Positions 23,361 through 35,700 of a stretch of DNA of 64,000 nt are shown one piece after another (positions within the stretch are counted from its first letter, which is position 1; each line of letters opens with the position of its first letter). The stretch is from contig NC_134464.1 of NCBI RefSeq assembly GCF_047948215.1, forward strand, positions 4,536,001-4,600,000, written 5' to 3'. Position numbers and translations under genes: made by a program. The notes under the pieces are model-generated. The model was not told the DNA's origin. It did no database searches and worked only from the letters and a program-made list of their open reading frames with translations. Origin of the DNA: Lycorma delicatula. Lineage: Eukaryota; Arthropoda; Insecta; Hemiptera; Fulgoridae.

Positions 23361-23398
23361 TTCCAAAATCACCTGACCAGAGTCAGGTGATTTTGGAA
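23361..23398. repeat. 17-bp perfect palindrome inside LINE copy 2
   Basis: ttccaaaatcacctgac, then caga, then its exact reverse complement. Copies 1 and 3 have only the right arm (tcaggtgattttagaat), preceded by gaggaaggc.acttttgg. The left arm is therefore a new inverted copy of adjacent sequence. Confidence 0.8.
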
Positions 23399-24343
23399 TA
23401 ATTAACTCAGCTTCAAATAATGGGCAGGCAGGAGTAAATTTTGTAATAAACAAGAAGATAGGGAAGAGAGTAGAGTATTTCAAGATACATAGCAATAGAA
23501 TCATTTTAATAAGGATAAAATCAAAACCTAAACCGACAACGATTGTTAATGTCTATTTGCTTACAAGCGCCCACGATGATGAGGTAGAATGTGTTTACGA
23601 AGAAATTGACGAAGCAATTAAACACATAAAAGGAGATGAAAATTTAATAATAGTTGGAGATTGGAATGCAAGCATTGGAAAGGGCAAGGAAGGAAATATA
23701 GTAGGTGAATACGGGCTGGGCAAAAGGAATGAAAGAGGGGACAGACTTATAGAGTTTTGCATGAAGTATAATTTAGTAATTGCCAACACCCAATTTAAAA
23801 ATCATAATAGAAGAATATACACTTAGAAAAAGCCAGGCGATACTGCAAGGTATCAGATAGATTATATCATGGTTAAGCAAAGATTTAGAAATCAAGTCGT
23901 CCTACTGCAAAACTTATCCTGGAGCAGACATTGATGGCGACCATAATTTAGTGATAAAGAAATGTAAATTGGGGTTTAAAAACCTGAAGAAAAGGTGTCA
24001 GATGGAATTTAGATATGCTTGAGGAAGAGGTGGTAAAGAAGATTTTTGAGAAGGACATTACAAGAAGTCTGAGTAAAAAAGATAAGGTAGAAAATGTAGA
24101 AGAAAAATGGGAGAATGTTAAAAAGGAAATTCTTAAATCAGCAGAAGCGAACTTAGCCGAAACAAAGAGAACTAGTTTAAAACCTTGGATTTCAGACGAT
24201 ATATTGCAGCTGATGGATGAATGTAGAAATATAAGAATGCTAGTGATGAAGAAAGTAAAAGGAACTATCGACAATTAAGAAATGCTATAAACAGGAAGTG
24301 CAAACTAGCGAAAGAAGAATGGATTAAAGAAAAGTGTTCAGAA

Positions 24344-26070
24344 ATGGAAAGAGAAATGAACATTGGTAAAATAGATGGAGCATACAGGAAAGTTAAGGAA
24401 AATTTTGTGGTACAGAAATTAAAATCTAATAAAGTGTTAAACAAAGGTGGTACACCGATTTATAATATGAAAGGCAAAGTCGATAGGTGGGTGGAATATA
24501 TTGAAGAGTTATATGGAGGAAATGAATTAGAAAATGGTGTTATAGAGGAAGAAGAAGTCGAATAGGATGAAAGGGGAGAAACAATACTGAGATCTGAATT
24601 TAAGAGAGCATTAAAAGATTTGAATGGCAGAAAGGCTCCTGGAATAGACGGATTACCTGTAGAATTACTGCGCAATGCAGGTGAGGAAGGGATTGATAGA
24701 TTATACAAACTGGCGTGTAGTATTTATGAAAAACCAGAAGTTCTGTCAGACTTCAGAAAGAGTGTTATAGTCATGATACCAAAGAAAGCAGGAGCAGATA
24801 AATGTGAGGAATAGAGAACAATTAGCTTAACTAGCCATGTATCAAAAATCTTAACTAGAATTCTGTACAGAAGAATTGAGATGAGAGTGGAAGAAGTATT
24901 AGGAGAAGACCAATATGGTTTCAGGAAAAGTATAAGGACACAGGAAGCAATTTTAGCGCTCAGATTAATAGTAGAAGGAAGATTAAAGAAAAACAAACCA
25001 ACATACTTGGCATCTGTAGACCTAGAAAAGGAATTTGATAACGTAGACTGGAATAAAATGTTCTGCATTTTAAAAAAATTGGGTTAAAAACAGAGATAGA
25101 AGAACAATTGTTAACATTTACAGGAACCAAACTGCAACAGTAATAATCGAAGAACATAAGAAAGAAGCCATAATAAAATAGGAAGTCTGACAAGGATGTT
25201 CTCTATCCTCATTACTTTTTAATCTTTACATAGAACTAGCAGTTAATGATATTAAAGAACAATTTAGATCCAGAGTAACAGTACAAGGTGAAAAGATAAA
25301 GATGCTACAATTTGCTGATGATGTAGTAGTTCTAGCTGAGTAAAAAGGATTTAGAAGGAACAATGAATGGCATGGATGAAGTCCTACACAAGAACTACTG
25401 CATGAAAATAAACAAGAACAAAACGAAAGTAATGAAATGTAGTAGAAATAACGAAGATGGACCACTAAATGTAAAAATAGGAAGAGAAAAGATTATGGAG
25501 GTAGAAGAATTTTGTTATTTGGGAAGTAGAATTACTAAAGATGGACGAAGCAGGAGCGATATAAAATGCTGAATAGCACAGGTGAAACGTGCCTTCATTC
25601 AGAAATATAACTTGTTTACACCAAAAATTAAAAATGTCAGGAAAAGATTTTTGAAAGTATATGTTTGGAGTGTCGCTTTATATGGAAGTGAAGTTTGGAC
25701 AATCGGAGTAACTGAGAAGAAAAGATTAGAAGCTTTTGAAATGTGGTGCTATAGGAGAATGTTAAAAATCAGATGGGTGGATAAAGTGATAAATGAAGAG
25801 GTGTTGCGACAAATCGATGAAGAAAGAAGCATTTGGAAAAATATAGCTAAAAGAAGAGACAGACTTATAAACCACATATTAAGGCATCCTGGAATAGTCG
25901 CTTTAATACTGGAGGGACAGGTAGAAGGAAAAAGTTGTACAGGCAGGCAACATTTGGAATATGTAAAACAAATTGTTAGGGATGTTAGATGTAGGGGGTA
26001 TACCGAAATGAAACGACTAGCACTAGATAGGGAACCTTGGAAAGCTGCATCAAACCAGTCAAATGACTGA
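24344..26070 (+). pseudogene. Reverse transcriptase of LINE copy 2, broken
   Basis: RT motifs appear in the right order across several frames: KAPGIDGLPVELLRNAG (about 24632), SVIVMIPKKAG (24760), GFRKSIRTQEAIL (24916), DLEKEFDNVDWNKMF (25021), QGCSLSSLLFNLYIE (25189) and QFADDVVVLAE (25308). A 162-codon C-terminal frame follows (25582-26070; RKRFLKVYVWSVALYGSE, RRMLKIRWVDKV, EEVLRQIDEERS). Motif A carries KEFD where KAFD is usual. In-frame stops separate the motifs. Confidence 0.75.
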
Positions 26071-26079
26071 AAATAAAAA

Positions 26080-26090
26080 AGTCTTAAAAA
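26080..26090. repeat. Right target-site duplication of LINE copy 2
   Basis: agtcttaaaaa, identical to 22800-22810. The older LINE resumes immediately after it. Confidence 0.85.
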
Positions 26091-27115
26091 AGCATATAAC
26101 AATGTCCCCATTAATATTTTAATTTGTGGAAGAAGTTGATGGAAATTGGAGTAAATTTGTACCCATGCAAATGAATAGTTCCATGCATGCATCCATGGAA
26201 TTAAATGAATAAAACTCTGTGAGAATAAAGATAGGGAATAGTTTGACAAAATTGTTTGCAGTAAGTTAAGGTCTACATTATGGGTGATGATTGTCACAAA
26301 CTCTTTTAAAACTGTATCTTGAGGCAACGATAAGGAGGTGGCACTGGAAATGTGAAAGGGTGGGAGATAAAAATATATTTACCATGTATTTCATCGGTGA
26401 CCAGACTGTGTTGGTTGAGGATGAGCATGATTTTAATTATATGGTGCGGAAACTTCAAAAGAAGTATTAAATAGTGATTATAAAGGCAAATTTTGGTAAA
26501 TGTTAATGTTTAGGTGTGGGCTGGAGAGAGGTGGTTGATCTTAGTCTGGGAACGGAAATTATACCAGTGACTAAGGATAAGTCTTTTGGGGAATTGTTTA
26601 ATAAAGAGGGGAATAGTCATGATGAAGCTACAAAACCACACGACTAAAGGAAGCATGTTAGACCCTTAAATTCTATTTGGTGAGGTAACAAGATTGCTAG
26701 AGTTATTAAGGAAAGAATTTATCGTACCATGGTTCAGAGAGTTATGAAGCAGAAATGTGGTGACCAAATAAAGGGGTCAAATCAAGATTACTGGCAATAG
26801 AGATGGATGTATGGAGGATGCATGAGAAAAATTAGATTGGAGAAAATAGGTATGAGAATACAAGAAGGGGTATGTAAACAGAGAGAGACATTACAGGTGA
26901 TCTCCAGCAGAATGCAGGTGAGGTAGCTTTTCAAGGCTTCCTAAGAGTGTTTTGGAACAGATATCCAAGAGAAAGAAGAAAAGAGGATGCTCTAGACCTG
27001 CTGCTGGAAGGAGGATGTGGAAGATGCTATGAAGGGAAGAAATATGGTGGTGGTGGATGTATAAGAAAGACACCAATGGAAACTGGATGCAGAGAAACAG
27101 CATGGAGTGCAGAAA

Positions 27116-27746
27116 TCTGGTAAAAAGTAAAATATTTAATCATACTTCTATCAACAGTTGATTCGAAGCAACTCAACATTATTATCATCATCACAAGTTT
27201 AATAATAATAAAAAAAAGAATAAGACTTGACTTTTAACATATTCAAATGTGCTTTTACTTAAAACCTGACAGTAGGTAGTACACATTGACAAAAGCTGTC
27301 AACTATTTTAGTTAAGGATAACTGTAAGAAGTTTAAAAATTACATTTAAATTAAAATGGTTAAGAAAAAGTCTTTGTGATGAATATGTTTTTATTTTTTA
27401 TTTCTATTTTTAATCTTTACAATACATTTAGTATTCTTGTTTTTTACTTTACTTTCATAATTTTTTTAAACTTTTACTATTTTCATTAATTTCATAAAAA
27501 GAATATATTTTTTTAAAAATTATTAACCTGAAATATGATTATATATGTATAAACTAGAAACTGAAATTCAGAATATGAGACCTAGGCGTATTCATTTGGG
27601 AACTTGACAATATGATTAAATTTGAGAAAACTGGTATTCTTTGCATCATTAATTTTGATATAACAAAAAAGTAGCTATGTTATCTATATTAAAATAAATT
27701 ATATTAATACTAAACAACACAATAGAATACATATTAATAGATTCAC
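27116..27746. other. Intron sequence, nothing recognised
   Basis: AT-rich sequence between the old LINE and the next pecanex exon. An A-rich stretch near 27205-27220 may be the tail of the old LINE. Confidence 0.4.
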
Positions 27747-27935
27747 CTGATCTTGAAAGCTGTTTTGGTATAGCACCTTGTGAAGAACTGTGATTTCTTC
27801 TACTGCCAGGCAGACCATTATTACAACTTATATTTCTATCAGCTGAATTTAATAATTTAGAAGTAACTTCATTATCTGCACTAAGTGTTGTGTTAGTAGA
27901 ACTTCCAGAATCTTCACAACGTTTCTCCTTCGGCT
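27747..27935 (-). CDS. pcx: Pecanex homologue, Ser-rich exon
   Basis: The 189-bp exon adds two bases, 62 codons, then one base. The acceptor is ...AAATAATAG and the donor is GTGAAT. The peptide starts PKEKRCEDSGSSTNTTLSAD and ends IPKQLSRS. It is Ser/Asn rich, hydrophilic, and has no membrane segment. Phases match the exons at 34901-35017 and 21178-21279. Placement rests on phase, splice sites and composition, not on strong conservation. Confidence 0.72.
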
Positions 27936-28514
27936 CTATTATTTAGGAAGAAAAAAGTACATGCATATACTTTTCAAATATAATAAGAGTACTGATTTAT
28001 ACTAAAGTCAATAACAACAATAAATCTTAAATAATCATCTACTACTTCACGGAAATAATGAAAATTTTCTCACCTCGATGATTAAATTCATCAGGGTTCT
28101 AACTGATGACTACTTAAGACTAGTTTACCTAAGAAATAATTTACGAGTATTTTTTCACATTGATTACACTTTGTCAACATAAAATTTGGAACTGAAAAGG
28201 GAGTAGGTGTTCTATATAGTATTTTATAAGCTGAATCTGAATATGTATAATGAAACAACTCATTATGAAAAGTTCTTAAGTTACAACCCCTTAAATTTAT
28301 TTGTTGAACAAACAATACAAGTAAGTTAGTAATCTGTATCTTTGCTTATTTACATCTGATTTATACTGTTATACATGCTGTAGACCTACATTTAATACAT
28401 AGCAGTCGAATGATGTCATTTCATGTCAAGCCATAGACATGTCAGCGAGTTAAGTAATGAGCAATACAACATGATGAAATTTTCTACAATATGAGTTCAG
28501 CTCTTGGTATGACT

Positions 28515-30330
28515 TGCTGTGTCCTTTAGTTGCGGTAGTGATTTTATCATACACATATCACATAAAGATTGTTTCATAAGTGATGCCATAAATTTAGTGA
28601 AAGATTTTTATGACAGAACAACTTTTGTTATTATTTTATTGAACATCAATATTTGTTGTGTGTTTGCCTGCACGCATACGTTTCGAGCTGTTTCATTGCA
28701 CTCATGGTAAAACAATTTTATGAAATATTTTTCGTAAATTAAAAATTTATAAAATAAAATTTAATTATTTTTATAATTAAGTAAATATTTCTGCAATATT
28801 TAAGTTTACTTTCATTCATTAGATCAAATTGAATTTTACAATAAATAAAAATCGGGCTTGTAAAAATTCTCCTAATATTTTTTGTTGTGTTTGCAGAGAA
28901 TTCACCATGAAAAGTCAAGGAAACCACTATCGAATCTGCTGAAAACTACTTACAAACATTATTTTGACTGTTCCTTGGGAAACCAATAAATCCTTGGCTC
29001 CAGATGTAGCATGCATCAAGTGCAACGTTAAACTAACCCAGTGGTTAAAAGGAAAGAGCACTGCCTTTTGCATATCTATAATTTGGCAAGAGCCTACTAA
29101 CCGTTATGATGACTGCTATTTTTGTTTGAAAACAATAAAAGCAGTATCGCATACCCAAATGTTCGTTCAGCTATGAAGTATTGGTCTCAAAGTGTTGATT
29201 TACTGTTTCTGATCGCTCCAACTTCTTGGAAGAAATTAGTGATTACCCAAAAGGCTCAACTGATGAATCCTCAACATCAATAGATATTAATTACATTCCA
29301 GAAGAACCAAATACTGAACCTCACCTCATCATACAAGCAGAACTGAGCGATCTAATTCGTGACTTGTATTTGTTGAAACAACAGGCAGAACTAGGTTCAC
29401 GTTTTAAAGAATGGAATTTATTAAACAAGAATACTAAAATTTCAATATATAGAAATTAAAACAAAAATTTACTGAAATACTTTAGAAGAGATGGTCTAAT
29501 TTGTTACTGCCATGACATTAGGGGGCTAATGTCTGAACTGTACATTGAATATATTATTCATGATCAGCGTTTATTTATAGACTCATCAAAAAGAAGCTTA
29601 GAGGCAGTGTTGTTACTTACATAACTAAAATAAGTTTTTTTTCTACACTAGTAGCACATGCTGTAGAAATGAAAGAAACACATGAAAGCAAGTCAAAAAT
29701 TTTTAAATCTATTAAGTATGATGAACACTCGTGATGAAGCATTGTTGACCTGAAAGAGATATGGCTTCTCGGTCTCTAGAGTGGCTTTACAAAATATATG
29801 TTGTATATATTTTGTTGGCGTATTACCTTCTTGTCGTATTACCTTACCAACTCTACACATAAAATTAAGCCTGATAAAGAATTCTGTAAAAGCATTAGAT
29901 AAAGATGGAGATGGCTTTAAATATTAACTGAGGTTTTTCCACAATTAAGTGAAGCCAAATTAAAAGAGAGAATATTCATTGGGCCACAAATAAGAAAATT
30001 AATCCATGAAAATATATTTGACAGCAAACTGAGTTCTAAAGAACTAGTATGGAAGTCATTCAAAGATGTCATTACTGGTTTTCTTGGAAACAAAAGAGCT
30101 GAAAACCTCTTAGTGAACTACAAAAATTTAGGTGGCAGAATGTCATTGAAAATTCATTTTTTACATACTTATTTGGACTTTTTCCCTTTAAACTTGGGTG
30201 ACATCAGCAATGATTAAGGAGAAAGGTTCCACCAAGATATATTGCAGATGGAACAATGTTATTAAGGCAGATGGGATGAATCTATGATGAGTAACTACTG
30301 CTGAATGATAAAAAGAGAAGACTTCACTGA
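28515..30330 (+). pseudogene. Decayed zinc-finger, transposon-like arthropod family gene, copy A
   Basis: The order of remains matches copy B (48649-50195). First is a zinc-finger start (FSCGSDFIIHISHKD.., IKCNVKLTQWLKGKS, NRYDDCYFCLKTIKA). Then an acidic linker with HLIIQAELSDLIRDLYLLKQQAELGSR (positions 29320-29400), then RLFIDSSKRSLEAVLLL, AHAVEMKETHES, IFIGPQIRKLIHEN, AWKSFKDVITGFLGNKRAENL, MSLKIHFLHTYLDFFPLNLG and ERFHQDILQMEQCY, spread over several frames. A gap at about 28710-28890 may be an old intron or insertion. I recognise the family as repeated in arthropod genomes but cannot give a superfamily or function. Confidence 0.55.
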
Positions 30331-30629
30331 ACACAAAAGGAAAATAAGAAAAAAGAAATTAAGATAAACGTAAATGTCTGCACAGTAAAGGTAGAAATTT
30401 TAATTGTAATTATTATCATTATTTTTGTATTGTATTATTTAGGAAGTTTCTCAATAGTTTAAAGTGTCATAACTAAAAATCTGAGGGCGATGAAGAAAAA
30501 TGGATTTCATTTTAAGATTCAGCATAAAAGATACATTCTAATTAACCTACCTTTATCTCAGTTTCAAATTATTATTTTTTTTGTTAACCTGTGTTATAAA
30601 ACAAAATCTGATCGTATAATATGAGGCGT
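30331..30629. other. Intron sequence, nothing recognised
   Basis: AT-rich spacer between two elements. No supported feature. Confidence 0.35.
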
Positions 30630-31785
30630 GTTTTTAAAGGAAGTACTGTTTTGAAATTCCGCTGCTGCTATGCTACAATTGGGATTCCAGACATGCTCAC
30701 TGTGTATCTCCATCTGTTGGCAAGCCACAGATGTCATCATGGAAATATTCAACTGTGCTTACATTTATTTGTGAGTATTTAAAATGCCTCTGCTGATCAA
30801 GAATCCTGCCAACTGCAGAATACATGGTGTAATTCATTTTCTAAGTGCTAAAGGCGGGAAAGCAATTGAAATTCATCATAAGATCAGTGAAGCGTATGGA
30901 GAAAACATTATAAACAATGGAATAATACGAAAATGGGTTAGAGCTTTTAAAGATGGCCACCAGAATCTTCATGATGAGGAAGGGACTGGGTGAACTTCTG
31001 TCATTACTGAAGATTTGGTACAGAAAGTTGACAAAAAAATGAGAGAGAGCAGATGCTTTATGATTTCTTCGCTATCTGAAGAGTTTCCTCAAGTTTCAAG
31101 AAATGTTGTCTATGAAATTATGACTGAACACTTAAATTATTGAAAATTGTGCTCACGCTGGGTACCGAAAATGTTGACTGAGGTGCACAAAACCAAACGT
31201 TTAGGCAGTGTGTTGAGCGGTACAACGTAGAGGGTGATAATTTTTTAAGCCAAATTGTCACAGATAACGAAACATGGGTGGCTTACGTTACACCGGAATT
31301 GAAGCAGCAATCCATGGAATGGTAGCATTCAACTTCACCCAAGAAAGTGAAGTTTGAACAGACAATTTCAGCCTGGAAAATCATGTATACAATGTTTTGG
31401 GACAGGAAGGGAGTGTTGCTGGTGGAGTTTTTGCCTCGTGGTGACACAATAAACTCTATGACATATTGTGAGACCTTAAAAAAACTGTGCTGTGTAATCC
31501 AAAACAAAAGGCATGCTGAATAAAGGAATCCTTTTGCTTCATAATAATGCCTGTCCACATGCAGCTAATCAAACTCAAGAACTCATCGCATCATTTGGCT
31601 GGGAACTTGATCACCCTCCATACAGTCCTGATCTAGCCCCCAGTGACTACCACTTGTTCCTGCAATTGAAGAAACATCTGGATGGTCAGCACCATAATGA
31701 CGATGATGGTGTCAAAGCAACCATGTTGCCAGTGGTCATTAAGTCAGGTGGCAGACTTCTATGATGACAGTGTTCAAAAACAGGG
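30630..31785 (+). mobile_element. Mariner-type element, transposase broken
   Basis: The transposase starts at 30784 (MPLLIKNPANCRIHGVIHFL). Its N-terminal DNA-binding part (GKAIEIHHKISEAYGENIIN, IIRKWVRAFKDG) runs to a stop near 30990. Further pieces follow: VITEDLVQKVDKKM, FPQVSRNVVYEIMTEHLNY, ITDNETWVAYVTPELKQQSMEW, and an open stretch at 31513-31764 with LLLHNNACPHAANQ and HPPYSPDLAPSDYHLF. In this family D,D34D is expected as GDETW, HDNARPH and PPYSPDLAPSD. Here the first is NETW (D retained at the preceding residue in TDNETW) and the second aspartate is N (HNNACPH). Sequence after 31776 diverges abruptly. Confidence 0.75.
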
Positions 31786-31829
31786 TCCATAAACATCAAC
31801 ACACCAGTAAAACATTGAGAACATTATGA

Positions 31830-32790
31830 ATGACTTCCTTGTGTGTTTTGGGAAACTGTCACCATCACTGACATGGGAGAAGAAAGCTTTTGCAACAGGA
31901 AGTGTTCTTGATGCGCCATGCAGCGGGAGGCTGAGCATTCTAGCTGAGACATGTAATGCTGTGGGACATCGATTCAACGATGACTGATGAAATAAACATG
32001 CAAATGTTCTGCGGAGTTCGGCATTCCAAGATCGACAATGTGAGACCAATGTGGAAGGACTTGAAAGTTAAATGTTTTTGACCAGCCACAGTTAAAGAAT
32101 TGAGTGACAATGATCTTGATCAATGTGTTTATTCACGTCAGTTATTGCTTGAATGCTTTCTGAAAGCAAACGATTAAAAGAACTTCATATTCTCAGATGA
32201 GTGTGGGATTTATCAAAGCGCTGCAAATGAAATGTTTTTTTCTGGGTGAAAGACAACCCTCACTTTTTTGAGGAAATCTTACACCATTCACCTCATGTTA
32301 TGATTTGAGCTGGGATCATAGCTGAACATCTCCTTGGTTCTTATTTTTTTGATGCTGCAGTTAATCGACACAGTTATCTGAAAATGACCAATAAGTGGTT
32401 GCTTCCAGAATCAATGGCAAAATGCTGACATCATTATAAACATAATAAGATGGTGCTCCAGCACATTTTACTTTGAATGTTTTTAGATGCTTCAATGAAA
32501 TTTTTTATAAGTCGTTGGATTGGATGCGGGTCACAAGAGTTACCGGAGTATTGCCTTGGCCAGCAAGAAGTCCTGACCTCACCACACCTGACAATGCACT
32601 CTGGGGTTTTGTAAAACACGAGATCAAAAAACGCAGATACATCAACAATGAGCAGCTCCAAGACATTGTTCAACCAATATTTGAAATTATCATTCCTGAT
32701 ACGCTGATGCGGATTAACCGGACATAAAGGTGCATACAGCTGTATTTTGAACATGGAGAAACCCACACAGATGTTTTAGATCCATAGAAG
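31830..32790 (+). mobile_element. DDE transposon remnant (DUF4817/Tc-type transposase)
   Basis: Broken frames give FATGSVLDAPCSGRLSILAET (about 31890), SAEFGIPRSTM (32013), NFIFSDECGIYQSAANE (32182) and an open stretch 32473-32727 with WPARSPDLTTPDNALWGFVKHEIKKRRY. The DEC and SPDLTTPDN-LWG blocks are typical of the insect DDE transposases that often carry an N-terminal DUF4817 helix-turn-helix region. The fragment begins where the upstream mariner loses similarity. The family name is from memory of the motifs. Confidence 0.6.
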
Positions 32791-33089
32791 GTAAGGTGCA
32801 CCTATCCCAATAATTTCATAGCTGGTATAAAGGGACTTCCCATCCAACCTATGTTAAATTAAACATGCTTTTAGCTTTTTTAGATTGCATAACTTGAAAT
32901 GAAACATGGCTTCATCTTTTTGAGCCAGAATTTAAATGTCAGAATACAGATTGGAAATATCAGAAAAACCTACTAATCAGTCATTAAAGTAACGCAATGG
33001 TGTTTTATTATTATAAAGGCTCAATTTATTATAATTATTTCAAAGAACAATGTAAAAATCAACTGCTAGTGCTATTGTGACATTCCGAA

Positions 33090-33425
33090 GCATAGTGATG
33101 TCAGAAATATGAATAAAACATCCTGGTTCTCTCTCACATGTAATTCCTCTGTATGATAACACCCACCACTTCAACACAGCTCAAAAAGACTTGGGAAGCT
33201 GCTATTCAGAAGTTGAGTCCTGACTTTACAGTCCCAATCCTGCACTACCAGAGTTTTCTGATTGGTTCTCTCAAGTTTTTGAATGGCACTATGTTCAGCA
33301 CCCAGTTCAGTCATAATATAGTACAAGAATGGCTTAGACATAAAGGTGAACAATTCTTTACTAGTAGAATAAGAGACTTTACTGAAAGATGGGACAAGTA
33401 CCAAAATTTAGCCTGGGATTAGGCT
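33090..33425 (+). pseudogene. Mariner transposase C-terminal fragment
   Basis: Pieces in alternating frames read VIPLYDNTHHFNTAQKDLGS (compare the DNARPHTA block) and QEWLRHKGEQFFTSRIRDFTERWDKYQN, which matches the mariner C-terminus just before the usual GDYVEK end. The middle and the N-terminal two thirds are missing or unrecognisable. Confidence 0.55.
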
Positions 33426-34900
33426 GAAATTAATATTACTTTCATGTTAAAATATAAATAATAATTTTTTACAGACACTTATTGTTTTATTTACTGAACA
33501 ACTCTTGACTTAGAAATAGTGGTTTATAGGTGGGCGAATAGAGGTTTGCTCAGTTCTGGGGAGAATGATAATTTAAAAAAAAATCTTATACTACTACTAA
33601 CCAATCACTTTAATTTTTTTATTTTTTTTTCATTAATTAAGAAAAATAGTAAGGTCAAAAAATTAACAATAATAATAATTCTTAAATTTCATTAACATTT
33701 TCAGTATGAAAATGTTAATATTCATTAACATTTACTATGCTTCAATTTCAATGGTTCATATTTCAGTTGTTTGTTCCACATATTTTTCTATCAGAATTTT
33801 AGAAAAGCAATAAATAATTTTTCTGTGCTGATTTTTAATGTGATTTATAATTTACTAACCACCTAGTGTTTTTACTTTTTGTTAGATTAACATACCTTTT
33901 TCTCAGAATTTACTTATTCAGGGATAAAAGTTTTATGGTACATTGCATTTTGAACCAAAAACTAGAATGTTCATTGTCAATGAATAGTTTTTTAAATGTT
34001 AAAAACTAGATTTTAAACGAAAAGGTTAAAAGCAAAAAAATGATTTTTTTTTAAATTGTTGAATATTTAATTTAAAAAATACAGTTTCATCTTTAGTATT
34101 TTCATTTTAGTAATCAATAAGTATTAATGTTTTGGTTTCAAAAAAAAAAATTATCTCAGGGTAAATTATGACTGCTGAAATATTTCTGACTTATTAACTC
34201 CTTTATAACAGCAAAAAATAGTGACAATGAATTACTATCATCTGTCACTAAATACCGGGAAAATTTTAATTAATAAAATCACAATAACGAAAATGTAACT
34301 ATAGAATATATACTTACATATGTTTAAGATTATCAAATTACCAAACCAATAAAATAGGAAATTTTACATCCCCATGTCATATACAAAATTACACACACAA
34401 TAAAATATAAATAAAGAAGAAAAATTGTCAAAGTAGAGTTCTAACAAAAAAAAAGGAAAATTAAATACATCAATTAAAACATCAAACATCTATATTAGTA
34501 CAGCCTGCAATGCACATATAGTGCTATAATACAAAAAAGAAGCATTAAAATCAACATTTATTAAGCCTAAGAATTATGATTATTGAAAATCAAAAGCTAA
34601 AAAAAAAAAAATCAACAAAAAACAAGCCAGTTAATAAAACACAAAGCGAAAAAAATAGTAAAAACATAAAAATAACAAAACACAAAAGTTCTTCTGTAAA
34701 TGAATAACATAAGTGAGTGATGAGAAAAACAAAAACTGAATACGAAAAAAAAAAGGCATAGTGAGGTGAGCGACAAAAAACTGAAGCAAATTTGAAGCGT
34801 GCTTGAATGAATTATTGTATGATGTGTTTTGTTAGTAATTAAATAAAAAAAATATATATATTTAAATCAATAATTCATTCTTTTAAAATACAGTACTCAC
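33426..34900. other. AT-rich intron, nothing recognised
   Basis: Very AT-rich, with A-rich runs (34140-34150, 34440-34460, 34600-34640). No coding or repeat structure is supported. Confidence 0.4.
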
Positions 34901-35017
34901 TATACGGGGGACTTGCTGAAGTATCGGAAGTTGTATCATCAGAAAGCGTGTAAGCCCAAAGAGTAGAAGTAGACTGCTGACTAATAGGCGCTAATCTTGG
35001 ACATGAACTTGTTATCC
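34901..35017 (-). CDS. pcx: Pecanex homologue, small exon ITSSCPRLAP
   Basis: The 117-bp exon adds two bases, 38 codons, then one base. The acceptor is ...AAATTAG and the donor is a strong GTGAGT (34895-34900). The peptide ITSSCPRLAPISQQSTSTLW ends SDTSASPPY. It is hydrophilic and Ser/Thr rich, and its phases fit the exons at 40439-40588 and 27747-27935. Confidence 0.7.
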
Positions 35018-35700
35018 CTAATTTATAGAAGATATCAACAGTAATAGTAGTAAATAATATATTTAAAATAAATACTGCAGTTTACAAAACACAGTGTTAC
35101 AGGAAATAAAAATAATAAGTAAAGATAAGCTGTGATTAGCTACAAAATGTAAAAAGCAATTAAATCTAAAGAAAAAGTTAAATAATAACTGACAGATGTA
35201 ATGATGTAAAAACATAATTATTAGTTAAAAATAGTAAACCTTTGCTCAACTAAAGTTTGATTAACTTAAATCAAGAATGATCAAAAATGAGCAACAAAAA
35301 TTACACAGATAATATAACAAACGAGCTGCCATGTCAAACAATTGCAATGAGGAAACACAGCTGCCAAATAATATAGATTAAATTTTATTACTATCCATTT
35401 TAATACCTAACTGTTTCTCATCTTTGAGGTTTAATTACAAACATATTCTGGGCCAGATAATTAATATATCACTTCATCTTGAAAGATGAAGATATCACTT
35501 ACAGTAATCACTAAATGTTTCTGCTACAAATATTCTACAAATTTTCAAAAAATCTAAAAATTGTTTGATAAAAGATAAATAAATATTACTACCTAATATA
35601 GTAATCGATCCCTTTTTACTCCAGATACATCAAAATGCCACTTCTCAAAGTTATAAAACATTGAAATTAGGCAAGAAACATTTCTCATAAACTACTACAT
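35018..35700. other. Intron sequence, nothing recognised
   Basis: AT-rich intron. No supported feature. Confidence 0.35.

Larger units (their letters stand above)
22811..26079 (+). mobile_element. APE/RT non-LTR retrotransposon, copy 2 (longest copy)
   Basis: At 3269 bp this is the only copy of the family in the window that still spans all regions. The 5' end matches copies 1 and 3 from ctccctatatgaatcatgag onward, and the 3' end is caaatgactgaaaataaaaaa. It contains the short upstream frame (23000-23212), the AP endonuclease (about 23230-24000; GDWNAS, KNHNRRIYT, then a stop), a linker region, and the reverse transcriptase (RKAPGIDGLPVELL, EDQYGFRKS, DLEKEFDNVDW, QGCSLSSLLFNLYIELA, FADDVVVLAE). 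The basic C-terminal domain ends at 26070. Stops, for example before QGCSLS and after FADDVVVLAE, and several frameshifts make it inactive. An internal 17-bp palindrome at 23361-23398 is private to this copy. Confidence 0.87.
21995..27115 (+). mobile_element. Older LINE remnant, split by LINE copy 2
   Basis: The left part (21995-22810) keeps AVKKALCFYTW.. and KEKYKRRLKQRQK, then ECTQKF..., FKEEQVGFRGGKST and FTLRMLREKGTK. The right part (26080-27115) resumes with LKKAYNNVPINI, then a tail-domain region with LLAIEMDVWRMHEKN and GCRETAW. These match the reverse transcriptase and C-terminal region of an insect LINE family distinct from copies 1-3. Copy 2 lies between the two halves with an 11-bp duplication, interrupting RT motif A. 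Multiple stops and frameshifts make it a relic. Confidence 0.7.
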
